DNA of 64,000 nt, from positions 16,319,501 through 16,383,500 of the forward strand of contig CM050656.1 of NCBI GenBank assembly GCA_027574665.1, given 5' to 3'. The stretch is from Rhynochetos jubatus (Eukaryota; Chordata; Aves; Eurypygiformes; Rhynochetidae). Below the pieces are notes generated by a model. The model was not told the origin of the DNA. It made no database searches and worked only from the letters and a program-made list of their open reading frames with translations. Each line of letters begins with the position of its first letter. Within the stretch, counting starts at the first letter, position 1. This document shows, in pieces, positions 1-11,000 of the stretch. The position numbers and the translations under genes are program-made.

Positions 1-374
1 CAGAAACTGGGGAGAGACCTCTGCTTGTTAACTTACTGCTTAAAAGCTTATGAGCAACTTATAAATGGTGTTTTGCATCTTCTTTCAAACTCTGACTACT
101 CACAACACCCAACTGGCAGACAAAAGCATGAAAGAACAGCCCCAAATGTTTTAACACCAGATTCCAAGTGGTATGAACAAATAACTCTGGAAAAGAGAAT
201 AGGATTTTACAATGTGTAGTGGTATAGCCTCATTGCTGTCTGAGTGGTGGTGTTTTGTGGTTTTGGTTTTTTTCTCTCCACACAGATGTAACTGAGCAAA
301 ACCGACACACTACTGACCATTTCAGTGTGAAGCAGGTTACTGAAACATGCCAGAAACCCGAACTACCACTCTAC
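1..374 (-). other. TTLL7: TTLL7 intron downstream of the third exon (partial)
   Basis: This is intronic sequence 3' (on the minus strand) of the exon ending at 375. The donor reads CAG|GTAGAG. I looked here for the next conserved TTLL7 segment (the stretch after RNYQ in vertebrate TTLL7, beginning RINHFPG) and did not find it, so that exon lies outside the window. Nothing else is recognisable. Confidence 0.8.
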
Positions 375-496
375 CTGGTAGTTCCGAAGTTCAGCAATCT
401 TTTCTTGTTGCACAGCAGAATCACTCCATATAAGATTAGCTGTTTCATCTTCATCACGTGTTTTCACAAATCCCATTTCTCGTATTACTACACGCA
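375..496 (-). CDS. TTLL7: TTLL7 coding exon (third exon seen here)
   Basis: TTLL7 is a tubulin tyrosine ligase-like enzyme that adds glutamate chains to the C-terminal tail of tubulin, preferentially beta-tubulin, on microtubules of neurons and cilia. On the minus strand the exon starts after a TTTCTCCATAG acceptor and ends CAG|GTAGAG. It is 122 bp, entered in phase 1 and left in phase 0, and gives 40 whole codons with no stop. The peptide contains EMGFVKTRDEDET, NLIWSDSAVQQEKI and AELRNYQ. These align with vertebrate TTLL7 (EMGFMKTPDEDET, NLIWCDSAVQQEKI, SELQNYQ in the mammalian protein as I remember it). The segment is the start of the TTL-fold core, upstream of the ATP-grasp catalytic part, so no catalytic residue is encoded here. 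The first codon is split with the exon at 1417-1545 and gives valine as in mammals. Identity is firm; boundaries follow from splice consensus and phase. Confidence 0.94.
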
Positions 497-1416
497 CTAT
501 GGAGAAATCACATACTTAAGGAGTTTTTTGAATCTCTAAAATAGATTTATTTTCAAAAATTTAAAAACTGATTAAGATTTTAAACATTTACAATATTCAA
601 CCCTTTGTCTGAGAACAATGTTAGCATGCAAGCTATTATTTATCTTGCAGTATTTCCATCAGTCTATTGCAAACCTGTCACTACAATGTTACAGCACCTT
701 CTACTGAGGCTGGAATCAGAGCACAACGACTGATGTGAACTGTGAAGAGCTTCAGGGTGTTGCACAACCATCTAGTAAAAGTCTACTTGCACAGCTTTTA
801 GACTTAATCTTGGCTATCAACTATGTTAATTTTAAATCAGTGATGCCCGTCACTGCAGACAGGGGACAAGAATGCCTCCTCAGAAAAGGTACAGTAGTTA
901 AAATAATATGTGTATTTGCATTTGTAACACAAAAAAAAGAGAAAAGACCAATTGTGTGCCAGGCATAACTCAGGTTCTAGGAGAAAGATTTTTCTGAAGT
1001 AGCCCCAAGCACCAAAATGCAAAACATTTTCTATTGAGAAACCTCTGTATAATAATTAGAGTACTTAACATTAAATTTACACTGCTCATCTTTCAAGGCT
1101 TTAAGTAAACTTCCAAACACATACATAATTCATAATTAGAGGGTTTTTCCACAGCCTTCTTGATTACTTAAGTTTTTGCATTTCAAGGCCCTTCCCTGAG
1201 TAACAAATGGGGAGTAACAGATGCACAGCGTTCAAAGCTATCAAATCAAATCAATCAAATCAACAGGAAAAAAAAGAGAAGATTTCTTACAAAAGAAAAT
1301 CCTTTGGAAATGTCTCACTGTCAGGTTGATGTAAAGTCCATTAATTCACCCCATTAGACAATAATTCACTCATGTCAATGGCTATTAGCATGAAAACAAA
1401 ATATGTAACTTCCTAC
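497..1416 (-). other. TTLL7: TTLL7 intron between second and third exons
   Basis: A 920-bp intron on the minus strand, from donor GTAGGAAG (1416 downward) to the acceptor ending CATAG at 497. It contains only AT-rich sequence and a short imperfect CAAAT/CAATC run near 1230-1256. No exon, RNA gene or repeat family is recognisable. Confidence 0.85.
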
Positions 1417-1545
1417 CGATTTCATATTTTGTGCCAGCAACATTTGCAGTGATGACTCCATTCTTCTTCTTTCTGACTTTTCTTTTAATTGTGCTTTGAT
1501 AGGGTAGTTCCGAACTCAAAGTCAGAGGAGCAGTTCCATGGTTAT
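1417..1545 (-). CDS. TTLL7: TTLL7 coding exon (second exon seen here)
   Basis: This 129-bp exon starts after the acceptor ATTATTTTTCAAAG and ends ATCG|GTAGGAAG. It is entered and left in phase 1, so 42 whole codons are flanked by split codons. The peptide includes APLTLSSELPYQSTIKRKV, RKKKNGVITANVAGTKYEI and then the split valine. Mammalian TTLL7 has SPLDLNTELPYQSTMKRKV, RKKKKKGTITANVAGTKFEI. The lysine-rich run is one residue shorter here (RKKKNG against RKKKKKG). This basic stretch precedes the first strand of the TTL core (TANVAGTKYEIV). The frame also runs open upstream through the acceptor to a TTG/ATG-rich stretch near 1576, but the phase-compatible exon at 1700-1724 carries the conserved N terminus, so splicing at 1545 is preferred. 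Confidence 0.95.
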
Positions 1546-1699
1546 CTTTGAAAAATAATGTTGTAAAGATCAACATCTTTGTATCTCAAATAACATATAC
1601 AAATGAACTAAAAATACAAACATTTACTTTGTTGCAACTCAGGAGTACAAGCATACTGAATAATTAATAAGCTATATTAAAAATCCAAGACTATCATAC
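1546..1699 (-). other. TTLL7: TTLL7 intron between start-codon exon and second exon
   Basis: A short 154-bp intron on the minus strand, from donor GTATGATAG to acceptor TTTTTCAAAG. Phase 1 on both sides. AT-rich, with no other feature. Confidence 0.85.
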
Positions 1700-1724
1700 C
1701 TCCCTCATTAGGCAAGGATGGCAT
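1700..1724 (-). CDS. TTLL7: TTLL7 start-codon exon, coding part
   Basis: The minus-strand ATG at 1724-1722 begins MPSLPNEG, followed by one base of the ninth codon and the donor G|GTATGATAG. Mammalian TTLL7 begins MPSLPQEG, so this is the true N terminus with a single Q-to-N change. The phase-1 end joins the exon starting at 1545 to give an aspartate codon and continue in the conserved frame. The start context has A at -3 and C at +4, which is adequate. The same exon extends upstream to 1875 as 5' untranslated sequence. The rest of the protein (about 890 residues in mammals, with the ATP-grasp glutamylase domain and a cationic microtubule-binding region) is encoded beyond position 1 of this window. 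Confidence 0.95.
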
Positions 1725-1875
1725 TATAACCTAGGATAGTGCAGAAGCAGAGCCCAGATTCCGTTCCAAGTTCTCAGAAAATGATGAAGCTGACAAAGCC
1801 AAATTATTTAAAGCTCCAGTCATACCATTTCAGCCTCTGGTTGTAGCAAGTACTAGTTCTGCGATGGTCAGATAT
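1725..1875 (-). other. TTLL7: TTLL7 5' untranslated part of the start-codon exon
   Basis: The exon is predicted to start at 1875 on the minus strand, just after an acceptor with a T-rich tract (ATTTTTTTAACACAG). An acceptor here means at least one further 5' non-coding exon must lie upstream, consistent with a promoter far to the right. The 151-base leader contains two upstream ATGs (A at 1828 and at 1823). Confidence 0.75.
1731..1823 (-). promoter_or_regulatory. Upstream ORF in TTLL7 leader
   Basis: The ATG at 1823 opens a 30-codon frame that ends with TAG at 1733-1731. That is only two codons (GTT ATA) before the TTLL7 ATG and in the same reading frame. A second upstream ATG five bases earlier gives only a two-residue ORF (ATG GTA TGA). 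Such leaders usually lower translation of the main frame; that effect is inferred, not shown. Confidence 0.5.
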
Positions 1876-2022
1876 CTGTGTTAAAAAAATATGAGAGAGA
1901 CTTTGTTATAGTGAGATCCTGAAAAAATACAAACAGCAGAAAACTAAATATGGAAATCCTTTCAATAACACGCCAAAAGTAATGCTTCTTTTAAAAGATC
2001 AATCAGGTTATTGTAAATAGGT

Positions 2023-3025
2023 CTATTGGGTTTGCATGGCAAGATACTGGTAGCAGGGGTGGCTTCTGTGAGAAGCTGCTGGAAGCTTCCCCCATGTCTG
2101 ACAGAGCCAGTGCAGCCGGCTCCAAGACGGACCCACCGCTGGCCAAAGCCAAGCCCATCAGCAACGGTGGTAGCACCTCTGGGATAACGTGTTTAAGAAG
2201 GAGAAAAAAACAGAAGAGATTTTTGCAGCAGAGTGACAGAGAGCGCAAGATGTCAGAGAAACAGCTTTGCAAACACCAAGGTCAGTGGAGAAGGAGGGAA
2301 GGAGGTGCTCCAGGTGCCAGAGATTCCGTCAGCCCGTGGTGCAGACCATGGTGAGGCCGGCTGTGCCCCTGCAGCCATGAAGGGTCACAGAGGAGCAGAG
2401 ACCCACCTGCAGCCCACGGGGGACCCCACGCTGGAGCAGGGGGATGCCCGAAGGAAGCTGTGACCCCAGGGGAAGCCCACGCTGGAGCAGGCTCCTGGCA
2501 GGAGCTGTGGCCCCATGGAGAGAGGAGCCCAGGCTGGAGCAGGTTTGCTGGCAGGAGTTGTGACCCCAGGGGGACCCAGGCTGGAGCAGGCTGCTCCTGA
2601 AGGATGGCACCCCATGGGAGGGACCCATGCTGGAGCTGGGGAAAAGTGTGAGGATCCTCCCCTGAGGAGGAAGGAGTGACAGAGACAATGTGTGATGGAC
2701 TGACCACAACCCCCATTCCCCAAAGAGGTAGAGAAAGTGGGAGTGAATTTGAGCCCAGGAAGAAGGGAAGGGTGGGGGGAAGGTGCTTTAAGATTTGGTT
2801 TTAGTTCTCTTTTTACTCTGATTTTGATTGATGAGAAAACAAATTAATTTCTTCCCCAACCTGAATTTGTTTTGCCCGTGACAATAACTGCTGAACGGTC
2901 TCTCCCTACCCTATCTCAACCCATGAGCCTCTCACCTTATTTTCTTTCCCCTGTCCAGCCAAGGAGGGCAGTGATAGAACAGCTTTGGTGAGCACCTGGC
3001 CTCCAGCCAAGATCTACCCACCACA
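2023..3025 (-). mobile_element. Solo LTR of an endogenous retrovirus (avian, ERVL-like)
   Basis: A roughly 1-kb block is clearly richer in G+C than its surroundings. On the minus strand it begins TGTGGTGGGT near 3025 and ends around CCCAATAGA near 2023. It contains stretches I recognise from a common LTR of songbird and other neoavian genomes: a start that runs into a tract resembling CTTGGCTGGA, a purine/pyrimidine tract near 2760-2790, and repeated GCTGGAGCAG units. No gag, pol or env reading frames adjoin it, so it is a solitary LTR left by recombination between two LTRs. A matching target-site duplication was not found, so the exact ends are uncertain by several bases. Open frames inside it are incidental. 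Confidence 0.8.
2425..2640. repeat. Degenerate tandem repeats inside the LTR
   Basis: The motif GCTGGAGCAG or a close variant recurs about every 50-60 bases, near 2430, 2482, 2533, 2580 and 2630. Each copy is separated by a related segment of the TGTGACCCCAGGGG kind. This is an imperfect minisatellite internal to the LTR family. Confidence 0.7.
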
Positions 3026-3941
3026 ATATGAAACTTTGTTCATTACAATTCAATTGTTTTGCTTCTGAGAAAAACAATTTTGCAGTATTAATTTTCAAAA
3101 CTAGACTAGATTAATTCATTTTCTTTTTTTCATTTGTGTATGGGAGATTTTAGGCATGAAAACAGGTAATGCTGAATTTAATCAATACTGCAAACTTTTA
3201 TTTCCACGAAGCTCAGTGAATTTTTAGCAATTTTAAACCATATTTTAATTAAAAAATTCAAATCAGCCACACTGTGTTGTGCTTTCAGGTACCAAATGGG
3301 AAATAAATGAAATCACCTTAATAATCTTTCTCCAGTTTTTCATTTTCCAACATTTTTAAAGCAATTGTCCAATAATCTCTTGGCAACACATGGCTGCAGT
3401 TTCATGATCACTTCATGACATAACAGACATCATTTCAAAGACACTTGGGGTTGGCAAGTATCTAAATCGTCAGTTTCTAAAATGAGTAATTATTTGCATA
3501 AAATGCTATTTTTCATGTCTACACTGATGCAAAATGTTAAGGTTTTTTCTCTATGAATACACTATCACCTGTGAAAATCCCACATATTAACAAGTTTAAG
3601 TCCAGCTTAAGCACGTAAGAACAATGGGCTAAAACATTCAGAAGACACCTCAGGAATTAAACGCTTCTAAACACACTGTTACATGACTCTAGGCATGCAG
3701 CACTGTTATAAGAGTCTGCAACAGAGCAAATGCTGTCTTGGACAGGCTACCTCGAACAAATCTACGTGGTTTTGAAACACACAAAACAACTCACTGATTT
3801 TTAAATGCTATATTTTTTTTCCTCTGCAATTATATGTGTGGTAAAAGATCCTTACGCTAGCTTTAGATTAGTTTTTATTGCCACTTGTTCTGATTGCAGA
3901 GCTTTACTTCAAATAGCTGTATATAGAGCACAAAGAATTTC

Positions 3942-3961
3942 TTCTGCTATAAATAGCAGAA
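3942..3961. promoter_or_regulatory. Palindrome centred on a MEF2-type CTATAAATAG site
   Basis: Nine-base inverted repeats (TTCTGCTAT / ATAGCAGAA) flank a two-base centre. The core CTATAAATAG matches the MEF2 consensus CTA(A/T)4TAG and also resembles a TATA box. It sits in the presumed TTLL7 intron. Function is not shown; such a match can arise by chance in AT-rich DNA. Confidence 0.3.
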
Positions 3962-6900
3962 AATGACAGTAAAGTCAAATTCAGCCATGACTTATGATGT
4001 GAAACGTATCTGGTCATAAGATTGGACAAGACGTGCATTAGCAAATTTACCAAAACTTTACTTATGAATCCTCATTTTTAATTTGTTTGTGTGTGAGTGT
4101 ACACTCATCAGAGACAGAAAGAGAGAGAGGTACAATTATATCCTGGACAAATTATCCTCTTGGTAAGAAAATATAAAAGCAGATACCCTGAGCTGCAAGA
4201 TTTTATTTCCTTTCAACACAGAAATTTACCCTTAACAGTCCACTAACACAAAAGGATAAAATGTACAGATTATGGGGGTTTTATGACCATCACCAATGTA
4301 CTAGGGGAAAAATTCTGCTCTGTAGTAAGACAAATAAACATCCCTCATGTTCATTTAGTGGAGTGACACAAGTTAACACTAAAACGTGACCCTGTTATTT
4401 ATCCAGAAAGTAAGAACAGGAGAGGCATCATATACAGACACAACGTTCGGCAGCACAGTAGTAACTCAGCCATACCTACTTGCAACATACTTCGCTTAAC
4501 CAGAAGATGCTAAGAAAATCCCCTCGAACTGAACTAGAACTGGCAGGTCATTTTGAAGTTTTAATGTTTTGGATGCCATCATCTGAGAAGGTGGCCTGAA
4601 AGTCCTTCTGCTCACTGGCCTACTAAAATAAGACACCGAGATGGGAAAGCAAAGCATTCATCCTCCTTAAAACCACTGTGAAGGAAAAGCAGTGCAGGGC
4701 ACAATGACTCACTGAATATTGCATGTTATCTGCTTCTCAGGCTAAGAATATCATCAGAGTACAAGACAAGTTTAGTTCCTGGGAATAATACTGAAGTACA
4801 TCTGTTAGCCAATTAAGGACTTGTATGCACATTCGCAAATGTCTAGCAGTTGTTCCTCCGCTGTACCAGCTAAAAACTTTTAACAAATTTGGAATAATGT
4901 CAAGACAACTAATATTTCCCTGTGAGAAATGCCAGCCCTTACTAATACAGCATGATTTACAAGCTATGGTATGTTAATAAAAAACAAGCAGCTTATAGGG
5001 CTTTCATTCGCTTATAATCACAGAAAAGTATCTGTCTAAAGTTACTACAACACATTGTATTCTGAAGGTGGACAACAAAGATCCAAGCTGCACTACACTG
5101 TTGTATTACTGGTTTTCTTTATATAGAAACTATTCTACTCTTTAAAGAAGGATACTCTTTGGGGTTTAAATAGAAAGCACCAAAACTCAAGGTCCATGAC
5201 TTTCAACCAGTCAGCTTCTTAGCACACACACGTGAGTTGATGGTAAAGATTTATGGTAACCTTTGGTGTACTCAGTGGACAGTTAGTAGTTTGGCCATAT
5301 TGAAAACAAAGTAATTGAACTCACTAACTCTCACAAAAACCTCTGCAACGCGATCATGGAATTAATTCTTTCCTTGACAAGATTATGGATGACATAATTT
5401 TTATCATCACAGCTGAAGCATGCACTCCTCTAATGGTGTCAAATCTTGCTACAAAGACACACTCAGTCTATTTGCCAAATCCTGATTTAAAATGAATTCT
5501 TCAAAGACAAAAGGGATCATTACCGTATTCTGTATTCAAACATCCTCTAGGATTCTGACTTTTCACAAGCACTGTCCTATACAAATGAAGTTAAGCTGTA
5601 TTCTGCCTTAAGCTTGTGTATAATAATTCAAAATTGTTTTACAATTGCTTCACTTCTCTTAAGTCGTTCATCTCCAAACAACCATTTCACTGAATACCAA
5701 AACACCAGCAGTTCTAGATTAGTAGTTTTCCAACATAATTCACATGGGATGCAGTCCATTCCTTGTTCCTGCTGGCACCATCTCCTTTCCAAAGGGCCAA
5801 TACAGGTCCAATGAAACTGGGCAGTCTCAGCTTTTCTTCCCAGCATGTCAAGTGACAGATGAGAGGTACAGCGTCTCACCTGGGGGAATACATCACCCAG
5901 AGCACTAGCTGTGAGTTGAAGGCTAAGCCATGAGAGCAGTGGACTTGCTCCTGCTTAGACCATCGAGATGCAATACTGCAATGCCACAAGCCCTGGCAGC
6001 CATCAGCTCCCACACATCTTTCCTCTTTTTAACTTCTACACAGCAGAAATCAGCTCAGAGGTACTTCATTCCCTGACCCGGGTGCTCCCCAGGCATCTTT
6101 TTCTAGCTCACATCTCCTTAATAGTTATTATTGCCCAACACTACTCCCAGGGCAGAGCACAGTTGTCTCAGGCACGCTGAAGGAAAAGACTTGCAGTGCA
6201 GATTGCTTTGCAGGTGGCCTCTGGCACCCTGATAGAATTGCCAGTTACAGGATGAAGCTTATTGCAGAGCCCACCGGATCATGCAACAGCACCAGCAGCA
6301 GCATTGTTGGGTTATGATTACATCAAATTCCAAGCCAGTTCTTTACAACTGTGACAAGTTTTTACTTATAAAATAAGTAAAACCTATAACCTGCATTCAG
6401 CTACAACAATGTAGGGGCATATCTCTCTAGCAACCTACCTGGAAGGACTGTTTCTAAGAGATTGTTTTTAATAACATGGAAGAAAGTATTCTATTTCCAA
6501 ACTGGGACTGATGGAGCTTGCTTAACCTTGGCAAGTCAGCTATCTGGGATCTCTGCTGTATATACCCTTTCCTTCCTGAAACAGTGACACACACAAACTG
6601 GTTGCTCACCCACACTGATTCAAGGGTGGCTGAACAAAAATGGTTAACCTGTAAATGGAGAAAGCCTTACGAAGAAGAAATTAATGCATCTTCATCAGGT
6701 TAGCACATTCTTACACAAACAAGCACTTTGAATAAAAGTGTTCTATGGGGAAAAAAAAGATGAGATGTTATCTTTACTGTTGCCTGGCAAAGGTGTGGGA
6801 GCATCAGCAAGAGAGATGCACTGCACACATTCCTATCCTAGCAAGAGATAGAAGGATAAAAAAAAAAATAAAGCTTTTTCCTCCAGGGTCACCAGAGGCA

Positions 6901-7922
6901 GGGGATGGAGAGGGAAGTGTTGTGCAGACAGGGACCAAAGCACATGCTTAAGTCCATCTAAGGGAACAGTCTGAGCAAGGTATGAGGGTACCTGAGTGAA
7001 AAGCAGGGGACAGTGGGAAGAAGTGGTTTCATAGCTAATGGAATGATCCATGTTTTCTTGATAGGTTGCAATAAGTTGTAGAAAATTAAGAATTAAGAGT
7101 ATTTTTTGCTCTTACACAGATTAAGTGTACCATAAGAAGTTAGTAAATTGCCTAAAAATATTATTCTATCCTAGATTATATAGAAGTATTTTTTAACAAA
7201 TACCCCTCTTATTTCCTACGTTATTTGCTCCATACGGCTCACAAGTGACCTCTGCCTTTCATGATCTTTCAATTTACATCCTGACGTGGTGTGGAGCTGA
7301 AAATGTTTTTAATCTCTAAATAGGAATTGCATGCCATCAGACCCTTTTTTCCCCAAAGAGTAAGCATCCAAAAAAAAAGGTTGAATTAATCAGATCAAAA
7401 CAGAGACGAGGGAGTCAAATTAAAACTTAAAATAACGTGGTGCAACTTGAGAATCTATTCTGAAGAACACTCAAGTCACTAAGACTCTTCAAGGTAACTT
7501 GGATCATACCAGTAACTGTGAAACCACTACTGTGTTAACAACAAGAGACTTGATTGCATATGCACATTTAAAATAGATTTAACCGTCTTAAGCATTAAGA
7601 ACAGTAGAATCACCTACTATCAGAATACTGTGTCCCAAAGCAGAGACAACTATCACTGGTTTTAATATGAACCTCTTCCTTTCTCCGAGTTATCATGGCA
7701 CTACTAGTGATCAGTTTCCAAAGCTCCATGGGCTAATGAGTGTGCTTAACTTCACCTATATGAACTGAAAATGTGACTTCAGATCTTTAGCCCTGGCACA
7801 TACAACAAGACCTCTCAAAGACAACTAACATTTCTTAAGCGTCTTCCTATTTACCTAGGTAAATTGTCAGATTAGTTTAATTATTTCCTGCATTCTTTGT
7901 GTATTGACAAGCAATCACTCAC

Positions 7923-8030
7923 CAACAGTGGAATAGTTTAGAACAGATTTTAAAACTTGCAGATTGCTTTCCTCTGAGCCCATCAGTGCAACGTACTCTG
8001 TGCTGTCAAGTGCGTGGAAACGCACAGTAG
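7923..8030 (-). other. Candidate cassette or alternative first exon in presumed TTLL7 intron 1
   Basis: On the minus strand a good acceptor (GATTTCTTCCCAG) is followed by exactly 108 bases and a strong donor (GTTG|GTGAGTG). Read in the phase-1/phase-1 frame it is open throughout and contains an ATG followed by GSEESNLQVLKSVLNYSTV. That phase would splice in frame onto the TTLL7 exon starting at 1545 and replace MPSLPNEG. I do not recognise the peptide. An open frame of 35 codons is not rare by chance, so this is a prediction from splice signals and phase only. Confidence 0.3.
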
Positions 8031-11000
8031 CTGGGAAGAAATCCACAAAGGCTCCTGACAAAAGGAGCTTTCACTCTGAAATGGAGACGCACTGAAGATG
8101 CAGTTACAGAACTTGGCAGATTACCATAGGGAGGGAAGGACAACATCACAGTGCTGCAATCCCCACTCCCCATCAGCTGGAAAATTAAAATAACAAAAAA
8201 TCCACAGAAACATAAAAAAAGGTAGTAAAAATAGTCTGCAGAGCATTGACTTAACAAACATCTGAGTTCTGGGGTTTTTTAGTCAAAGCTAAATGATTCT
8301 AGATCTTGAGTGTAAAAGTCTGGATACACTGTAGTGAGAGGTCTGCTATTTATTACAATTATACAAAACTATAACGTATTGTTGATCTGGAATTAAGCTA
8401 TGAAATGCAGATTCAAAATGAGATTAAGATATTAACAGAAATTATAAGAGAAAAATACCTTTTTCAGTACCACCCTCAAATAGCAAGGTAATAACAATTT
8501 GTAGTAATTAAACCACAGAATTAAAGCCTCATAACTTTTCACAACTTTTTTAAAATATGTCTCGATAAAATGTACATTGAAGTGCTCCTGCTACAAGCAA
8601 GCAGAGCTGAGCACTTTCACTGTAACATGCTAAAAGGACAATTTGGTGGCAAGTTCTCACTCCTACAGAGAAATTCTAAATGCAAAAAGCAGACATCATT
8701 TTGAGCCTCAATGTGTCAAAGTGATAAGCATGTTTTTAAAAGGCTATCTGTCAGCTGGCTTAAAAATGCGTACAGATTTGAGTTCAGTTCAAAATATTCT
8801 GAAGTCAAAGGAAATCTATTAATTTCAACACCCTTTGCTCTCACCATCAAATGAGATGAGATGTTTATTCAGCAGCTCCTTCAGATAAAGTGAATGCACA
8901 GAGTTCTCAGGTGTTTGATTTGCTGAACAGATAGCTACAAGAATACAAACAGCGTGATTTACACAACTTAAAACTTTTTTGAATCCTGCATTTCTGTAAT
9001 ACAATTCTCTGAAATAGTTTATCCAAATGGCCAGCATTTCTAAAACTTCCAACATTCCCCTAAACTACCAAACAAACTACCAAAATCACTAAACCAAGCT
9101 ATGTTAACAGCACCCTACTTCTGAATCCATGATACAGTCACTTTACTGTGAGTTTAATCTTACAGCTGCCACTTCCCATTGGAGACCCCAGTCAGTAATG
9201 GCCCTAGAATCCGGCTTAGCCTTTGGCAGCACAACTTATATAATAAACATAATTTTACAATGCCTATCTAGTAATAGTGAAAGCATAAGCTATCCTGACC
9301 CTTCCAATCTACCTTCAAAACACAATGCAAAACAGAGCCTGTGTGACAGTTGTGAGCCTGTACCTTTGGCTGAAGAAAATTAAAGGTGTGTGATCTTAAG
9401 TGGCTGGAGCCTGGTCAGATAACAACCCTTCAGCGCCAGCTCACATGTGTCGGCAGAGACTTGGGAGCTTTGTAGTCTCAGTTCATGGGAGATTTTCTTT
9501 TGGTCTTTCCTGACTTTGCACTGTTTTGGGTTGGGTTTTTTCACTGTTCATTATCACAAAAGGTCTATGAAATGGTAAGTGTACATCCCTGATTCTGAGA
9601 ACAGAAAATGTCGTAGAAACTGTTAAGCTGGTGGAAGTGTCACAACATAAGCATTTCACAAGAAATAATCATTTCCTGCTCACAATATACAGAGATAAGA
9701 ATTAGGCACAGATGTTGTCTTGAAGCAGTATTGCTTCTTTTTGCGTTCATCCATTTTCCAAAAGGAAACTTCAAATCCTTGGCCAAATTTAAATCAACGT
9801 CAAAGCTTTCAAAGCTGAAGATTGATTTTCCGTTTAAAAAATGACCTCCACAGTGTCTTTCATAGCAGAGCACACAATGTGACTGTCTGTTAGCTCACTC
9901 TCACCCTTCAAAAGCCCTTTCTAAAGTGATAACATATTTGAGACTGTTAGCAAATTGAGTACTACAGCATTTCAAAGTTATGTTCCCGATATTGAGAGGA
10001 CCATCAAAGAAAGCGAGACAGAATTAGAAGACTACAATAAAAATGACAGTGCTTGAACCTTTTTCTTATTCAGTAAAACACAGGAAATATATTAATTGAC
10101 AAGGCAAGGGAAAAGAGCCTGGATGACTTACAAATCTGTAATTCATAAATAAAATGCAGAGAACTTCTAATAAACATCATGTAGCATTTGTAATGGCAAA
10201 GAAAAATAATCACAAAATAGCCCAAACAATCAAAAATGTAACCATATTTTTATACAGTAAGATCTTACATTCAGAAAATAAATATCTGTATCACTCTGCT
10301 AAAAAATACCAGCTTTAATGTTCTACTCTCTGCCAGCAAAAAGCACAGACAATGCATAGGTCTCGTACTACTGTTCACCACTTGAGTAAGTGTTGATAAC
10401 GCCATAAATCTGTCAGCAGGACAGCATTTCACTAATCCTAGAACAGAAAGTATCCCAAGCCCCTGATCACGGCAAGTTCCACTGGACACTGCTGAATGGA
10501 AACCCATTTCTGTTTATGGTAACTACCTACCACAGCAACACCAATAACCTTCCACCTTTATTTAAAATAGCGGTGGAGTGATCTAGGCACTTTCAGCCTA
10601 GAAATACACACTACATTAGAGTGCATTGGCCACATCAGCTCTGCAAGCAACAGCTGAGTGGCATGATACCTACCGCCCATTGGAGGGCTGGACTCTGTCA
10701 CCTCAAATGAAGTTTTCCCTTTAAAACAAACAGCTGAAGGACCCTTATTTGGTTTGTCTTGGGGACCACGAGTGCAGGAAGCCGTGCCGACTGCCAGACT
10801 GCCGCACACTAAGGGCCAAAGCTTCTTGTGGCGAGACAGCCATGGCCGCTGATGAAAGAAACAGAGATGATAATGTGCAATAATGATTATGTGTAATAGT
10901 CATATTGAACTCTGGCATTAACAGTGCGGTTTTGGTGGAGGAAAGGGTAAATGAGAGCATTAGGAGAGGAATTGAGTTTTGACACCTGTGGGAACATCTT

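Noticed and set aside
1546-1576. Upstream in-frame extension of the TTLL7 exon at 1417-1545
   Set aside because: The segment ends in a splice acceptor and the conserved MPSLPNEG start is found in a phase-compatible exon at 1700-1724.
2003-2723. Several overlapping open frames of 76-144 codons around 2-2.7 kb
   Set aside because: They lie inside the solo LTR; composition and overlap on both strands point to incidental frames.
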